Of a DNA stretch of 64,000 nt, positions 54,296 to 63,348 are shown piece after piece. Source of the stretch: Ensifer sp. MPMI2T (GTDB lineage Bacteria > Pseudomonadota > Alphaproteobacteria > Rhizobiales > Rhizobiaceae); contig NZ_SRXN01000014.1 of NCBI RefSeq assembly GCF_004827385.1, positions 62,001 through 126,000 of the forward strand, given 5' to 3'. The position numbers and the translations under genes are program-made. The notes beneath the pieces were generated by a model that searched no databases, was not told the origin of the DNA, and was given only the letters and a program-made list of their open reading frames with translations. Within the stretch, counting starts at the first letter, position 1, and each line of letters starts with the position of its first letter.

Positions 54296-55006
54296 ATGGA
54301 TCTCTCACTTTTTGGATGGGGCAATGCCGGCTGGGCCGATGAACTGACCCGCGGGGCGGTCATGACACTCGTCGTCGCGACTTGTGCTTTCGCACTCGGC
54401 ATCCTCATCGGGTCAGCCTTCGCCGCCGCGAAGCTGTCGAGGTTCTGGCCACTTCGGCTCCTTGGCGACGTTTACACGACTGTCGTGCGGGGTGTACCGG
54501 AACTGCTGATCATCTTCCTTGTGTTTTTTGGCGGGGGATCGCTGCTGCGATACGTCGCCAACGCGCTCTTCGGCTTCGAAGGCTATATCGAGCCGCCGGT
54601 CTTTGTCATCGGGTTGCTGTGCATTGCAGTGAGCGCGGGCGCATATTCTACGGAGGTGATCCGGGCCGCGGTTCTCGCAATCCCGAAGGGCCAGATCGAG
54701 GCGGCGAAAGCTGTCGGAATGGCGCCAGCCATGCGCTTGCGCCGGATCCTCATCCCGCAGGCGGCGAGATATGCGCTACCCGGCATGGGCAATGTCTGGC
54801 AATACACCTTGAAGGACACTTCCCTGATTTCGATCATCGGGCTCGTTGAGATCATGCGCGCCGCCGCTGTCGGGGCCGGCTCAACCAAAGAGCCGTTCAC
54901 ATTCTATCTCGCGGCATTTGTTCTCTTTCTCTTGCTCACTTCTGTGTCGAACCGCGGATTTGTGCGGGCTGAAAAGTGGGCAAACCGCGGCGTAAGGAGC
55001 CGGTGA
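54296..55006 (+). CDS. Polar amino acid ABC transporter permease (OccQ/NocQ-like)
   Basis: This 236-aa membrane protein has five hydrophobic segments and the EAA motif QIEAAKAVGMAPAMRLRRILIPQAARYALPG. The VVRGVPELLIIFLVFFGGG segment is typical of HisQ-type permeases. GGAGTTAAGTTCG precedes the ATG. It overlaps the second permease by one base (TGATG). Confidence 0.93.
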   Translation: MDLSLFGWGNAGWADELTRGAVMTLVVATCAFALGILIGSAFAAAKLSRFWPLRLLGDVYTTVVRGVPELLIIFLVFFGGGSLLRYVANALFGFEGYIEPPVFVIGLLCIAVSAGAYSTEVIRAAVLAIPKGQIEAAKAVGMAPAMRLRRILIPQAARYALPGMGNVWQYTLKDTSLISIIGLVEIMRAAAVGAGSTKEPFTFYLAAFVLFLLLTSVSNRGFVRAEKWANRGVRSR

Positions 55007-55731
55007 TGGATTTCGACCTTATGCGTGAGGCCTTTCCGAAACTTATTGCTGCCGTTCCCGCGACTCTCGCGTTGGCTACAGTTTCGCTTTGCTTTGGTTT
55101 CGCGCTCGCACTGCTACTGGCCCTGATGCGCGTCTCGAACAACCGGTTTCTGTCCGCCTTTGCCTATGGCTACGTGTACATCATCCGCTCGACGCCGCTC
55201 CTGGTTCAGATGTTCCTGATCTATTATGGATCCGGGCAATTCAGATCCTTCTTCGAAGCAGTCGGATTGTGGAGCTTTTTCCGGGACGCCTGGTTTTGCG
55301 CGATCCTGGCGCTCAGCCTCAGCACGGCCGCCTATAGCACCGAGATCATACGGGGCGCGATACAGGCCGTGCCTTTAGGTCAGATTGAGGCGGCTCGCGC
55401 AGTCGGAATGTCCGGCATCCTGCAATTCCGTCGCATCGTATTTCCAATCGCGGTGCGCCTGGCGCTGCCTGCTTACGGCAATGAGATCATCCTCATGGTC
55501 AAGTCGACGTCGCTGGCGTCCACAATCACCATCCTGGAAGTGGCCGGCGTCGCTAAACAGATCATCTCCAATACCTATCGACCAGTCGAAATATTTGTGA
55601 TTGCCGGAGCAATCTACCTGTCGATCAACTTCATCGTCAGTCGGTCGGTCATGGTGATCGAACTGTGGCTCAGCCCTCACCGTCGTGCAGAACGCGCTGC
55701 AAGTCCAGTGTCCTCCGCCGCCGGCCATTAG
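55006..55731 (+). CDS. Polar amino acid ABC transporter permease (OccM/NocM-like)
   Basis: This 241-aa membrane protein has an EAA motif (QIEAARAVGMSGILQFRRIVFPIAVRLALPAYGNE) and IIRSTPLLVQMFLIYYGSGQF, typical of HisM-type permeases. AAGGAGCCG precedes the ATG, which overlaps the previous stop; the upstream in-frame extension is not needed. With OccQ-like it forms the heterodimeric channel. Confidence 0.93.
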   Translation: MDFDLMREAFPKLIAAVPATLALATVSLCFGFALALLLALMRVSNNRFLSAFAYGYVYIIRSTPLLVQMFLIYYGSGQFRSFFEAVGLWSFFRDAWFCAILALSLSTAAYSTEIIRGAIQAVPLGQIEAARAVGMSGILQFRRIVFPIAVRLALPAYGNEIILMVKSTSLASTITILEVAGVAKQIISNTYRPVEIFVIAGAIYLSINFIVSRSVMVIELWLSPHRRAERAASPVSSAAGH

Positions 55732-55800
55732 TGGTCGCAGCAATTCAACCATCCGACTTGCCGCGCGGCGTCACGGTCCGCTGTTTTTGGGAATTAAAGA

Positions 55801-56961
55801 ATGATTGAGAAAATCCGCTCTGCTGCCATGGCTCCGATCATAAACGCTGAAGTATTTGAAATCGAGGCGAAGCTTTGCACGCCTTACAAGTTGACCGAGG
55901 GAGTCTTGGTCGCAACTCAAGCCGTCCTCGTGAAGCTGACAGATGCCGATGGCACCGTGGGGTGGGGCGAAGCCAATCCGGCCGAGACGGTGGATGGCGA
56001 GACGCCAGCCGGTGTCATGCGTGTCCTGAAGGATACGCTTGTGCCAGTCGTTCTCGGTTCGAAAGAACCTAATCCGGGCACGATCGATGCCCGCGTCGAC
56101 CAGCTGCTTCCGAGCCATCTCTGCGCCAAGGGCGCCGTCACGATGGCATTGTTGGACATTCTCGGCAAACGGCTGAACGTTTCCGTCGCGACGCTGCTCG
56201 GCGGGGCGATCCGCCGCTCGTTGCCGGTCCTTTGGCCCTTGAGCAATGGCACCGCCGAAGACGATATCCCCATCATTGAAGAGCGCGCCGGGCAGGGCTT
56301 TTCCAGCTTCATGCTGAAGATGGGTACGTCGCCCATCGCCAGCGAAATCAAGCGCGTCGCAGCCTTGGAGGCGCGATATGGCGAGCGCGTCAAGCTCATC
56401 GCAGATGCCAACCAGGGCTGGAGCTTCGATCAGGCGCGTGAGTTCTTGGCCGGGATCGCCGGCTCGAGAATTGCCTTTGTCGAGGAGCCACTGGCAACTG
56501 ACGTTATCAAAGGCATGGCCGATCTTTCGCGTGAGAGCCGGCTTCCGCTTTCTGCGGATGAGGCGATCATCGACCTTAGCGACGCCGCCGAGCTCGCCGC
56601 CGCCGAGGCCACCAAGATCTTCAGCATCAAGAGCAGCAAGAATGGCGGGCCACTGCGAGCGCAGCGGATCGCGGCAGCCGCGGAAGCCTTCGGCATCAAC
56701 TGCTATATGAACTCAATGATCGAGTTCGGCATCACCCAGGCGGCGTCGCTGCAGCATGCGGTCACCGTCAGAAATCTCGTCGATGTCGGCCACGCCTACA
56801 TGTCGACGCTGCGCCTGGTCGAAGATCCCACGGACTTTTCGTCGTTCGTGCGCAACGGCTTCGTGCATCTGCCGGAACGCCCCGGATTGGGTGTCGGCAT
56901 CGACGAGGCCCATGTCCGCCGGCTCACGACCACCAGCTTCGTCCTCGGACCGCAAAGATGA
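55801..56961 (+). CDS. Enolase-superfamily enzyme, muconate-lactonizing/dipeptide-epimerase-like
   Basis: This 386-aa enzyme has the N-terminal capping domain and a barrel carrying Lys173 in MLKMG, metal ligands Asp202 (ADANQGW), Glu228 (VEEP) and Asp253 (ADEA), and a second Lys277 in FSIKSSK. The two-Lys arrangement marks the MLE subgroup, which includes lactonizing enzymes, N-acylamino acid racemases, dipeptide epimerases and cis-3-hydroxyproline dehydratases. The first Lys of the usual KxK is Met171 here. It lies between the importer and the amine oxidase subunits, so racemisation or dehydration of the imported amino compound is plausible. An in-frame ATG at 55828 is an alternative start. 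Confidence 0.88.
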   Translation: MIEKIRSAAMAPIINAEVFEIEAKLCTPYKLTEGVLVATQAVLVKLTDADGTVGWGEANPAETVDGETPAGVMRVLKDTLVPVVLGSKEPNPGTIDARVDQLLPSHLCAKGAVTMALLDILGKRLNVSVATLLGGAIRRSLPVLWPLSNGTAEDDIPIIEERAGQGFSSFMLKMGTSPIASEIKRVAALEARYGERVKLIADANQGWSFDQAREFLAGIAGSRIAFVEEPLATDVIKGMADLSRESRLPLSADEAIIDLSDAAELAAAEATKIFSIKSSKNGGPLRAQRIAAAAEAFGINCYMNSMIEFGITQAASLQHAVTVRNLVDVGHAYMSTLRLVEDPTDFSSFVRNGFVHLPERPGLGVGIDEAHVRRLTTTSFVLGPQR

Positions 56962-56964
56962 TTG

Positions 56965-58113
56965 ATGCTTCTTTCACCCAAGACGCGACGGCAATCCATG
57001 CAGGAAGTTGACCTGACCATTATTGGCGGCGGCCTCGTCGGTGCGTCCATTGCCTGGGGACTCGCTCGCTCCGGTGTGAAGCCGCTTGTCCTCGATGGTT
57101 CCGATCTCGACCTTAGGGCATCGCGGGCGAATTTCGCACTGGTGTGGGTACAAGGCAAAGGTCTGCATGCGCCGCATTATGCGCTGTGGTCAGCTGCTTC
57201 CGCGAACCGATGGCCGGGCATGGCGGCAGCGCTCTTGCAAGACAGCGGTGTCGACGTCGGCCTCGTTCAAGAAGGCGGTTTCACCTTTGCGCTTTCGGAT
57301 GAAGAACTGACCGCCATGCGCGCCGACATGGAGTACATTGCTATCGAGACGGCAGGGCGCGCGCCAAACTTCGAAATACTGGACGGCGCGGAAACGAAAA
57401 GCCGTGTACCACATCTTGGATCAGAGGTCGTTGGATCCGTCTATTCTGTGGCTGATGGCCATGTGAATGCGTTGCGTCTCTTTCATGCCCTCCATATCGC
57501 CATGGACAGGAAAGGGGTGAGCTATCGCCCCAATCACAAGGTGGAACTCGTTGACCCTGTCGCTGACGGTTTCATCTTGAAAGGGGAGGGTTTCTCCATT
57601 CTGTCCCGCAAGATTGTGCTGGCAGCCGGACTGGACAATGAAAGGTTGGCGCCGATGGTCGGCCTTGCCTGCCCGCTCAAGCGAAGCAAGGGGCAAGTCC
57701 TCGTCACCGAAAAGTGCAAGCCCTTCCTGTCCTGCCTGTCGCCGACGATCCGCCAGACCGACGAAGGCGGCATCATGATTGGCGACAGCGAAGAAACCGA
57801 TACGACAAGCATTGCCGCCTCCTCGGATATCAGCGCGGTCCTTGCGAGCCGCGCTATTCGGATTTTCCCGGCACTTGCAGGCCTGAACCTCGTCCGCAGC
57901 TGGACTGGTTTCAGAGTGAAAACTGCGGACGGCGTGCCGATCTACGATCAGTCGGAACGGTATCCGGGCGCCTTTCTCGTGGCCTGCCATTCCGGCGTGA
58001 CGCTGGCGGCAAATCATTCGCTGGTCGTGGCGCCGCAGATAGCCGCCTCCAGGCTTGATGACGATCTGTCCGCATTCTCGGCAGGGAGGTTCCATGCTCA
58101 ACAGACTGCGTGA
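56965..58113 (+). CDS. FAD-dependent amine/opine oxidase, DadA-like subunit (OoxB/NoxB-like)
   Basis: This protein of about 382 aa has an N-terminal FAD motif LTIIGGGLVGASIAWGLA and a DAO-family C-terminal block (RSWTGFRVKTADGVPIYD, VACHSGVTLAANHS). Together with the following 2Fe-2S and FAD/BFD subunits it matches the layout of octopine and nopaline oxidases and hydrogen-cyanide-synthase-like complexes. These oxidise a secondary or alpha amine to an imine. The start is ATG 56965, four bases after the enolase stop; ATG 56998 is an alternative. Confidence 0.88.
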   Translation: MLLSPKTRRQSMQEVDLTIIGGGLVGASIAWGLARSGVKPLVLDGSDLDLRASRANFALVWVQGKGLHAPHYALWSAASANRWPGMAAALLQDSGVDVGLVQEGGFTFALSDEELTAMRADMEYIAIETAGRAPNFEILDGAETKSRVPHLGSEVVGSVYSVADGHVNALRLFHALHIAMDRKGVSYRPNHKVELVDPVADGFILKGEGFSILSRKIVLAAGLDNERLAPMVGLACPLKRSKGQVLVTEKCKPFLSCLSPTIRQTDEGGIMIGDSEETDTTSIAASSDISAVLASRAIRIFPALAGLNLVRSWTGFRVKTADGVPIYDQSERYPGAFLVACHSGVTLAANHSLVVAPQIAASRLDDDLSAFSAGRFHAQQTA

Positions 58114-58417
58114 GATCGAAGAGGCCGTTTCTTTCACCTTCGATGGCAAACGGATGCGGGCGCAACGCGGCGATATGCTCGCTTCTGCCTTGCTTGCCGC
58201 CGGAGTGGATCATGTCCGTCAATCCGTCGTCAGTGGCGCGCCGCGCGCGCCCTACTGTCTGATGGGCGTCTGCTTCGAGTGCCTGGTTACGATTGATGGC
58301 GTTCAAAACCGCCAAGCTTGCCTCGTCGAGGTCGAGGAGGGAATGACAGTGCTCAGCCAGCATGGCGCAATGGATCCCTTGGCACGGTTCCATGAAGACG
58401 AAGGGCGGCAGCCATGA
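58094..58417 (+). CDS. 2Fe-2S ferredoxin-like small subunit of the amine oxidase
   Basis: This 107-aa Fer2_4-type protein has four cluster cysteines, Cys55, Cys60, Cys63 and Cys76 (PYCLMGVCFECLV and QACLV). It overlaps the DadA-like subunit by 20 bp and the large flavoprotein by 4 bp (ATGA), showing tight co-translation. It passes electrons between the two flavoprotein subunits; the family is the HcnA or small opine oxidase subunit. Confidence 0.9.
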   Translation: MLNRLREIEEAVSFTFDGKRMRAQRGDMLASALLAAGVDHVRQSVVSGAPRAPYCLMGVCFECLVTIDGVQNRQACLVEVEEGMTVLSQHGAMDPLARFHEDEGRQP

Positions 58418-59919
58418 GTGTCCGGCTCGTATTCAGTGCAGAGGACCTGCTTCCCGTCTATGATCTTGTCGTCATTGGGGCGGGGCCGGCGGGTATGGCC
58501 GCTGCGGTCGAAGCGTCGAAGGCCGGCGTTCGCGTCGCTGTGCTGGACGAAAACCCTCGTCCGGGCGGCCAGATCTACCGTGAGATCACCCGCAACCGGC
58601 CGGACGAGCGTACGTATCTTGGCGCCGATTATTGGAAGGGTAGAGAGCTCGCGAACGCCTTCACCGAGTGCAATGCCGACCACGCAGCGAAAGCGACTGT
58701 TTGGAGCATCGATCCTGCGGAAGCGCCTGGCAACGACCGTCATCGTGTGGGTGTAACCGCCGCAGGAATTGCGCGGATGATCGAGACCCCGGCTGTGATC
58801 CTGGCGACGGGCGCCCAGGAACGACCGATGCCGGTGCCTGGCTGGACGCTTCCGGGTGTAATGACGGCGGGGGCCGCTCAGATCGCGCTTAAGTCGTCCG
58901 GGCTCGTGCCGAGCGGTCCGATTGTGCTCGCAGGCTGCGGACCGCTTCTATACCTGCTCGCAGGTCAGCTCATCGATGCCGGCGCAAGCAACCTGACCTT
59001 GCTCGACACGTCGCAATCGACCTTCCGATGGAATGTGCTGCGCGGTCTTCCCGGTTTCGTGCTGTCACCCTATCTCGCCAAGGGATTAGGCTTGCTGTTC
59101 AAGACGCGGCGCAGCATTCGCGTGGTGACGGGGGTTCGATCCCTCGAAGTCCTCGGCAGAGACCGTGCCGAGAGCGTTCGTTTCGCAACGGCCCGCGGGA
59201 CCGAGACAATCGATGCTGCGACGGTCCTGCTGCATCAGGGCGTCATACCCTCCATCAACCTTGCAAGTGCGGCCGGGTGCCCGCTGATCTGGAATGAGGC
59301 GCAACGCGCGTTCGAGCCGGAAGCAGACGCCGTCGGCCGCACGCCGAAGCAAGGCATTTTGATCGCGGGAGACGGTGCGGGCATCGGGGGCGCTCAAGCC
59401 GCAGAAATTGCCGGACGGATTGCCGCCGTCGCTGCGCTTGCGGATCAAGGCCGAATGCCACGCGATGCTTCGGCCGCTTCGATCGAACGCCTTCGGCAAC
59501 AGCGCGAGAAATTCCTCCGGGGACGGAGCTTCCTCGATGCGCTCTATGCGCCGCGGCAGGTCTTTCTTGTCCCGGCGGATCCGGAAACGATCGTTTGCCG
59601 CTGTGAGGAAATCCCGGCGGGCAAGCTACGCGAAGCCATTGCGCTTGGCCCTCCAGGACCAAATCAACTGAAGACGTTCGTTCGATGTGGCATGGGTCCA
59701 TGCCAAGGGCGCCTCTGTGCAAGCACCGTTACGGAAATCATGGCAACCGAGAGGGGTCTGAGCCCCGGCGAGGTCGGCACCTATCGACTGCGCTCACCAG
59801 TAAAACCAGTCCGCCTTGCGGAGCTTGCCGGTCTGCCGCACGCGCCGCGCGCACTCAAAGCCGTCACCGGAAGAGATCCGGTCGATCACCATCTGAATGA
59901 AACGGAACTTCCCTCATGA
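58414..59919 (+). CDS. FAD/BFD-domain subunit of the amine oxidase (OoxA/NoxA/HcnB-like)
   Basis: This 501-aa flavoprotein has the FAD motif LVVIGAGPAGMAAAVEA, the RPGGQIYRE segment, a second nucleotide motif (VLAGCGPLLYLLA) and GDGAGIGGAQAAE. The C-terminal Fer2_BFD domain has Cys pairs in VCRCEEI and RCGMGPCQGRLC. This is the standard A subunit of opine oxidases. It overlaps both neighbours by 4 bp. The oxidase would release an imine from the substrate, which the RidA gene directly downstream could hydrolyse. Confidence 0.9.
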   Translation: MSVRLVFSAEDLLPVYDLVVIGAGPAGMAAAVEASKAGVRVAVLDENPRPGGQIYREITRNRPDERTYLGADYWKGRELANAFTECNADHAAKATVWSIDPAEAPGNDRHRVGVTAAGIARMIETPAVILATGAQERPMPVPGWTLPGVMTAGAAQIALKSSGLVPSGPIVLAGCGPLLYLLAGQLIDAGASNLTLLDTSQSTFRWNVLRGLPGFVLSPYLAKGLGLLFKTRRSIRVVTGVRSLEVLGRDRAESVRFATARGTETIDAATVLLHQGVIPSINLASAAGCPLIWNEAQRAFEPEADAVGRTPKQGILIAGDGAGIGGAQAAEIAGRIAAVAALADQGRMPRDASAASIERLRQQREKFLRGRSFLDALYAPRQVFLVPADPETIVCRCEEIPAGKLREAIALGPPGPNQLKTFVRCGMGPCQGRLCASTVTEIMATERGLSPGEVGTYRLRSPVKPVRLAELAGLPHAPRALKAVTGRDPVDHHLNETELPS

Positions 59920-60260
59920 CTGAACGACTTCTTCGCACACCCACCTTGCACCGCGTCGTCAAGCACGACGGCATCGCCTATGTCGGCGGCATTGTTGCCG
60001 ACGACGACAGCCTCGACATGGCGGGGCAGACCCGCGAGGTCCTGAAGAAACTGGATGCGTATCTGAAAGAGGCAGGATCTGACCGATCGAGGCTGCTTTC
60101 CGCGACGATCTTCATCACAGACATGAACGTAAAACCTGCAATGGACGCGGTTTGGAAAGAGTGGCTAGCGCCGGAGGACCTGCCCGCGCGAGCGACGATC
60201 GGCATCTGCGACCTTGGTGAGCGAACGCTGATCGAACTTATCGCCACTGCGCACTACTGA
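59916..60260 (+). CDS. RidA-family enamine/imine deaminase
   Basis: This 114-aa protein of the RidA/YjgF/YER057c family has the substrate-binding Arg92 in PARATIGI and the GIVADDDSLDMAGQT strand typical of the subgroup often encoded with amine oxidases. It overlaps the oxidase A subunit by 4 bp. Its expected role is to speed hydrolysis of the imine made by the oxidase to a keto acid and ammonia, limiting damage to PLP enzymes. Confidence 0.92.
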   Translation: MTERLLRTPTLHRVVKHDGIAYVGGIVADDDSLDMAGQTREVLKKLDAYLKEAGSDRSRLLSATIFITDMNVKPAMDAVWKEWLAPEDLPARATIGICDLGERTLIELIATAHY

Positions 60261-60366
60261 GCACGACAGCCAGAGCGACATGAACGGCCTGAGGAGGTTG
60301 AGGTAGGGCTGCCTACCTCATAGGCCGCCGCATGATGGACCGCGCCACAAGGAGCTATTTGAAACC

Positions 60367-61440
60367 ATGCAAGAAAAACTGAATGTCGTCCCGTTCGTGA
60401 GCGTCGACCACATGATGAAGCTGGTGCTGGCCACCGGCGTCGAACGCTTCCTGATCGAACTTGCCGCCTATATCGAAGAGGACTTCCGCCGCTGGGAGCG
60501 ATTCGACAAGACACCCCGTGTGGCGTCGCACAGCACCGAAGGCGTCATCGAGCTGATGCCGACCAGCGATGGCGAGACCTACGGCTTCAAATATGTCAAC
60601 GGCCATCCGAAGAACACCCGTTCGGGTCGGCAGACGGTGACGGCTTTCGGTGTGCTCGCCGATGTCGGTAACGGCTATCCGATGCTGCTGACCGAGATGA
60701 CGATCCTGACGGCTCTGAGGACCGCCGCCATGTCGGCCGTCGCCGCCAAATATCTGGCGCCGAAGGGCGCCCGCACCATGGCCGTTATCGGCAACGGCGC
60801 CCAATCCGAATTCCAGGCGATTGCCTTCAAGGCCATCCTCGGCGTTGACAGGCTCCGTCTCTATGACATCGATCCGTCGGCCACCGCCCGCTGCCAGAAG
60901 AACCTGGCCGGCATGGGCTTTGCGATCACCGCCTGCTCCTCCTCGCAGGAGGCCGTCGAAGGTGCCGAGATCGTCACCACCGTCACCGCCGATAAGCAAT
61001 ATGCGACGATCCTCACCGACAACATGGTCGGGCCCGGCATTCACATCAACGCCGTCGGCGGCGACTGCCCCGGCAAGACGGAACTCCACCGCGACATCCT
61101 CACGCGCTCGGACATCTTCGTCGAATACCCGCCGCAGACGCGGATCGAAGGCGAGATCCAGCAGCTCGATCCAGATCATCCGGTGAACGAGCTCTGGCAG
61201 GTGATTGCCGGTCAAGTGCCTGGCCGCTCCGGCGAGCGCCAGATCACCCTGTTTGATTCCGTCGGCTTCGCAATCGAGGATTTTTCGGCGCTTCGCTACG
61301 TCCGCGATCGGTTGAAGGGGACAGGGCTTTATGAGGAGCTCGATCTGCTCGCCGATCCGGACGAGCCGCGCGATCTCTTCGGCATGATCTTGCGTGCCGC
61401 CAAGCCCGCGGCTGTCGCTGCCAAGGTTGGAGCACTCTGA
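60367..61440 (+). CDS. ocd: Ornithine cyclodeaminase
   Basis: The enzyme converts L-ornithine to L-proline and ammonia with bound NAD+. The 357-aa protein has the mu-crystallin/OCD pattern: ELMPTSDGETYGFKYVNGHP, LTALRTAAMSAVAAKYLA, the cofactor motif AVIGNGAQSEFQAIA and INAVGGDCPGKTELH with the catalytic Asp. OCD is a classic member of octopine and nopaline regions of Ti plasmids. CACAAGGAGC lies before the start region. It overlaps the next gene by one base. Confidence 0.95.
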   Translation: MQEKLNVVPFVSVDHMMKLVLATGVERFLIELAAYIEEDFRRWERFDKTPRVASHSTEGVIELMPTSDGETYGFKYVNGHPKNTRSGRQTVTAFGVLADVGNGYPMLLTEMTILTALRTAAMSAVAAKYLAPKGARTMAVIGNGAQSEFQAIAFKAILGVDRLRLYDIDPSATARCQKNLAGMGFAITACSSSQEAVEGAEIVTTVTADKQYATILTDNMVGPGIHINAVGGDCPGKTELHRDILTRSDIFVEYPPQTRIEGEIQQLDPDHPVNELWQVIAGQVPGRSGERQITLFDSVGFAIEDFSALRYVRDRLKGTGLYEELDLLADPDEPRDLFGMILRAAKPAAVAAKVGAL

Positions 61441-62402
61441 TGACGAGACCGTCCGTGCAAGCGCCGAAGTCCGTTGTGATGATCCGGCCGCATCACTTCA
61501 CGCCAAACGCGATGACCGCCGCCGACAATGCGTTCCAGTCGAACGACGATAAACGCTCCGCTGCTGCAATTGCGAACCGGGCCTTCGATGAGGTGACGCG
61601 GATGGCCGAAGGTCTCGCCAGGGCCGGTATCACCGTCCATGTCTTTGAGGACAAGACCGTCTCGACACCGGATTCCGTCTTTCCCAACAACTGGTTCTCG
61701 ACCCATTCCGGCGGCCACGTGGCGATCTACCCGATGTACTCGGCTAATCGGCAAAAGGAGCGCCGCGGTGACGTCATCGAAATGCTGAAGAGCGAGTATC
61801 GGGTTCAGGACGTCATCGACTATTCCGGTCTCGAGAAGGACAACGTCTTTCTCGAGGGCACCGGGGCGATGGTGCTCGACCACATCGGCCGGGTTGCCTA
61901 TGCGGTGCGTTCCAACCGCACCAATGAAGTCGCGCTCGAACGGTTCTGCACCCATTTCAACTTCGAGCCGATGGTCTTCGATGCCGTCGATCGCAGCGGC
62001 AGGCCGATCTACCACACCAATGTGCTCATGTGCATCGGGACGGATTTTGCCCTGCTCGGGGCGCAGATGATCCCCGATGTTTCTCGCCGGCAGGAGATCG
62101 TCGCCAGGCTCGAAGAGACCGGCCGTGAGGTCATCGAGCTTTCGATCGGGCAGATCGAGAACTTCGCCGGCAATGCCATCGAGCTGGAGGGCGGCGAGGG
62201 GCGTGTCGTCGTGCTTTCGGCGCGCGCCCACTCTAGCCTGGATCAGGCGCAGATTGCGGCAATCGAGCGCTCCGCGAAGCTGTTGCCGTTCGACGTCTCG
62301 ACGATCGAACTCGCCGGCGGCTCGGTTCGCTGCATGCTCGCCGGCGTCCACCTGTCGCGGCGCACAGCGCCGACGGATCATCTGCTATTCGCGGCCGCAT
62401 GA
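61440..62402 (+). CDS. Amidinotransferase-fold hydrolase, CtlX-like
   Basis: This 320-aa member of the pentein (guanidino-modifying) superfamily matches proteins annotated as citrulline-utilisation hydrolase CtlX. It has an N-terminal RPHHFTPNAMTAADNAFQ segment, FPNNWFSTH and ENVFLEGTG-like segments with substrate carboxylates, His in YHTNVLM and the nucleophile Cys in GGSVRCMLAGVHL. It starts at the OCD stop (TGATG). In this context it probably works on arginine or citrulline to feed ornithine to OCD, replacing the arginase found in noc regions. Confidence 0.9.
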   Translation: MTRPSVQAPKSVVMIRPHHFTPNAMTAADNAFQSNDDKRSAAAIANRAFDEVTRMAEGLARAGITVHVFEDKTVSTPDSVFPNNWFSTHSGGHVAIYPMYSANRQKERRGDVIEMLKSEYRVQDVIDYSGLEKDNVFLEGTGAMVLDHIGRVAYAVRSNRTNEVALERFCTHFNFEPMVFDAVDRSGRPIYHTNVLMCIGTDFALLGAQMIPDVSRRQEIVARLEETGREVIELSIGQIENFAGNAIELEGGEGRVVVLSARAHSSLDQAQIAAIERSAKLLPFDVSTIELAGGSVRCMLAGVHLSRRTAPTDHLLFAAA

Positions 62403-62443
62403 GCGTCGCGCAGTCACACCCAGAACTACGGGATACCAGAGAA

Positions 62444-63247
62444 ATGTCACAGACCAGACCAGTCTATGAGTTCAATGCCGCGATCGTTCGCGAACCCTCC
62501 ACCTCCGTCGTTAACGGCCTGCGCGCCGATGACCGCGGCGGTCCGACCTACGGAGGCGTCAAGGCCGAGCACGACGCTTACATCGCAGCGCTGCGGAGCG
62601 CGGGCGTCGAAGTCACCGTCCTTCCGCCGCTTGAAGCGTTTCCGGACTCGATCTTTGTCGAAGACCCGGCGCTCGTGTTTACCAACGGCGCCATCCTGCT
62701 GCGTCCAGGCACGCCGAGCCGGGTGAACGAGACGGCGGAGATCGCGCCAGTCCTGCGCGAGATGTTCGAGACCGTGCTTGAGCTGCCTGCGCCCGGTCAG
62801 GCCGACGGCGGCGACATCATGTATACGCCGAAGGGGTTGCTGATCGGCCTTTCCGACCGCACCGACAAGATCGGTGCTGAGGCTCTGATCTCCAGCGTCG
62901 AGAATCTCGGCGGAAAGGCCCGGATCGCCGAGACCCCGAAAGGCGTGCTGCACTTCAAGACCGCCTCCTCGCTGCTCGACGATGAGACCATCATTGCGAC
63001 GCCGGCACTGGCCGACGCCGCCGTGTTCGAGGATTTCCGCACGATCGTCGTGCCGAAGGGCGAAGAGCCGGCGGCGAATGTGCTGCGGATAAACGATGTC
63101 GTCTTCGCCAGCGCCGGCTACCCTCGGACGCTCGAGATGCTCGACAACGAAGGTTACAAGGTCGTGCCGCTGAAGACCGCCGAGATAGAGAAAATCGACG
63201 CGGGCCTCTCCTGCATGTCACTGCGGTGGTACCGCAACGGCAGATAG
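62444..63247 (+). CDS. Dimethylarginine dimethylaminohydrolase (DDAH)-like enzyme
   Basis: This is a 267-aa pentein-fold hydrolase. It has FPDSIFVEDPALV, the DGGDIM acid motif, His in VLHFKTASSLLDD and the catalytic Cys in DAGLSCMSLR. DDAH cleaves methylated arginine to citrulline and methylamines. ATG 62444 begins where similarity starts; an upstream ATG at 62399 overlaps the previous stop by 4 bp and may be the true start of a slightly longer form. Two pentein enzymes side by side suggest stepwise removal of a modified guanidino group. Confidence 0.9.
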   Translation: MSQTRPVYEFNAAIVREPSTSVVNGLRADDRGGPTYGGVKAEHDAYIAALRSAGVEVTVLPPLEAFPDSIFVEDPALVFTNGAILLRPGTPSRVNETAEIAPVLREMFETVLELPAPGQADGGDIMYTPKGLLIGLSDRTDKIGAEALISSVENLGGKARIAETPKGVLHFKTASSLLDDETIIATPALADAAVFEDFRTIVVPKGEEPAANVLRINDVVFASAGYPRTLEMLDNEGYKVVPLKTAEIEKIDAGLSCMSLRWYRNGR

Positions 63248-63348
63248 GCTGTCCCATCTGTCTGATTTGCCGCAATGCAGTGAGTGGAGCCCACCCATCG
63301 GATCAACCACGCTAACTCAAACAACCAACCGAAAAGGGGAACTGGAAC

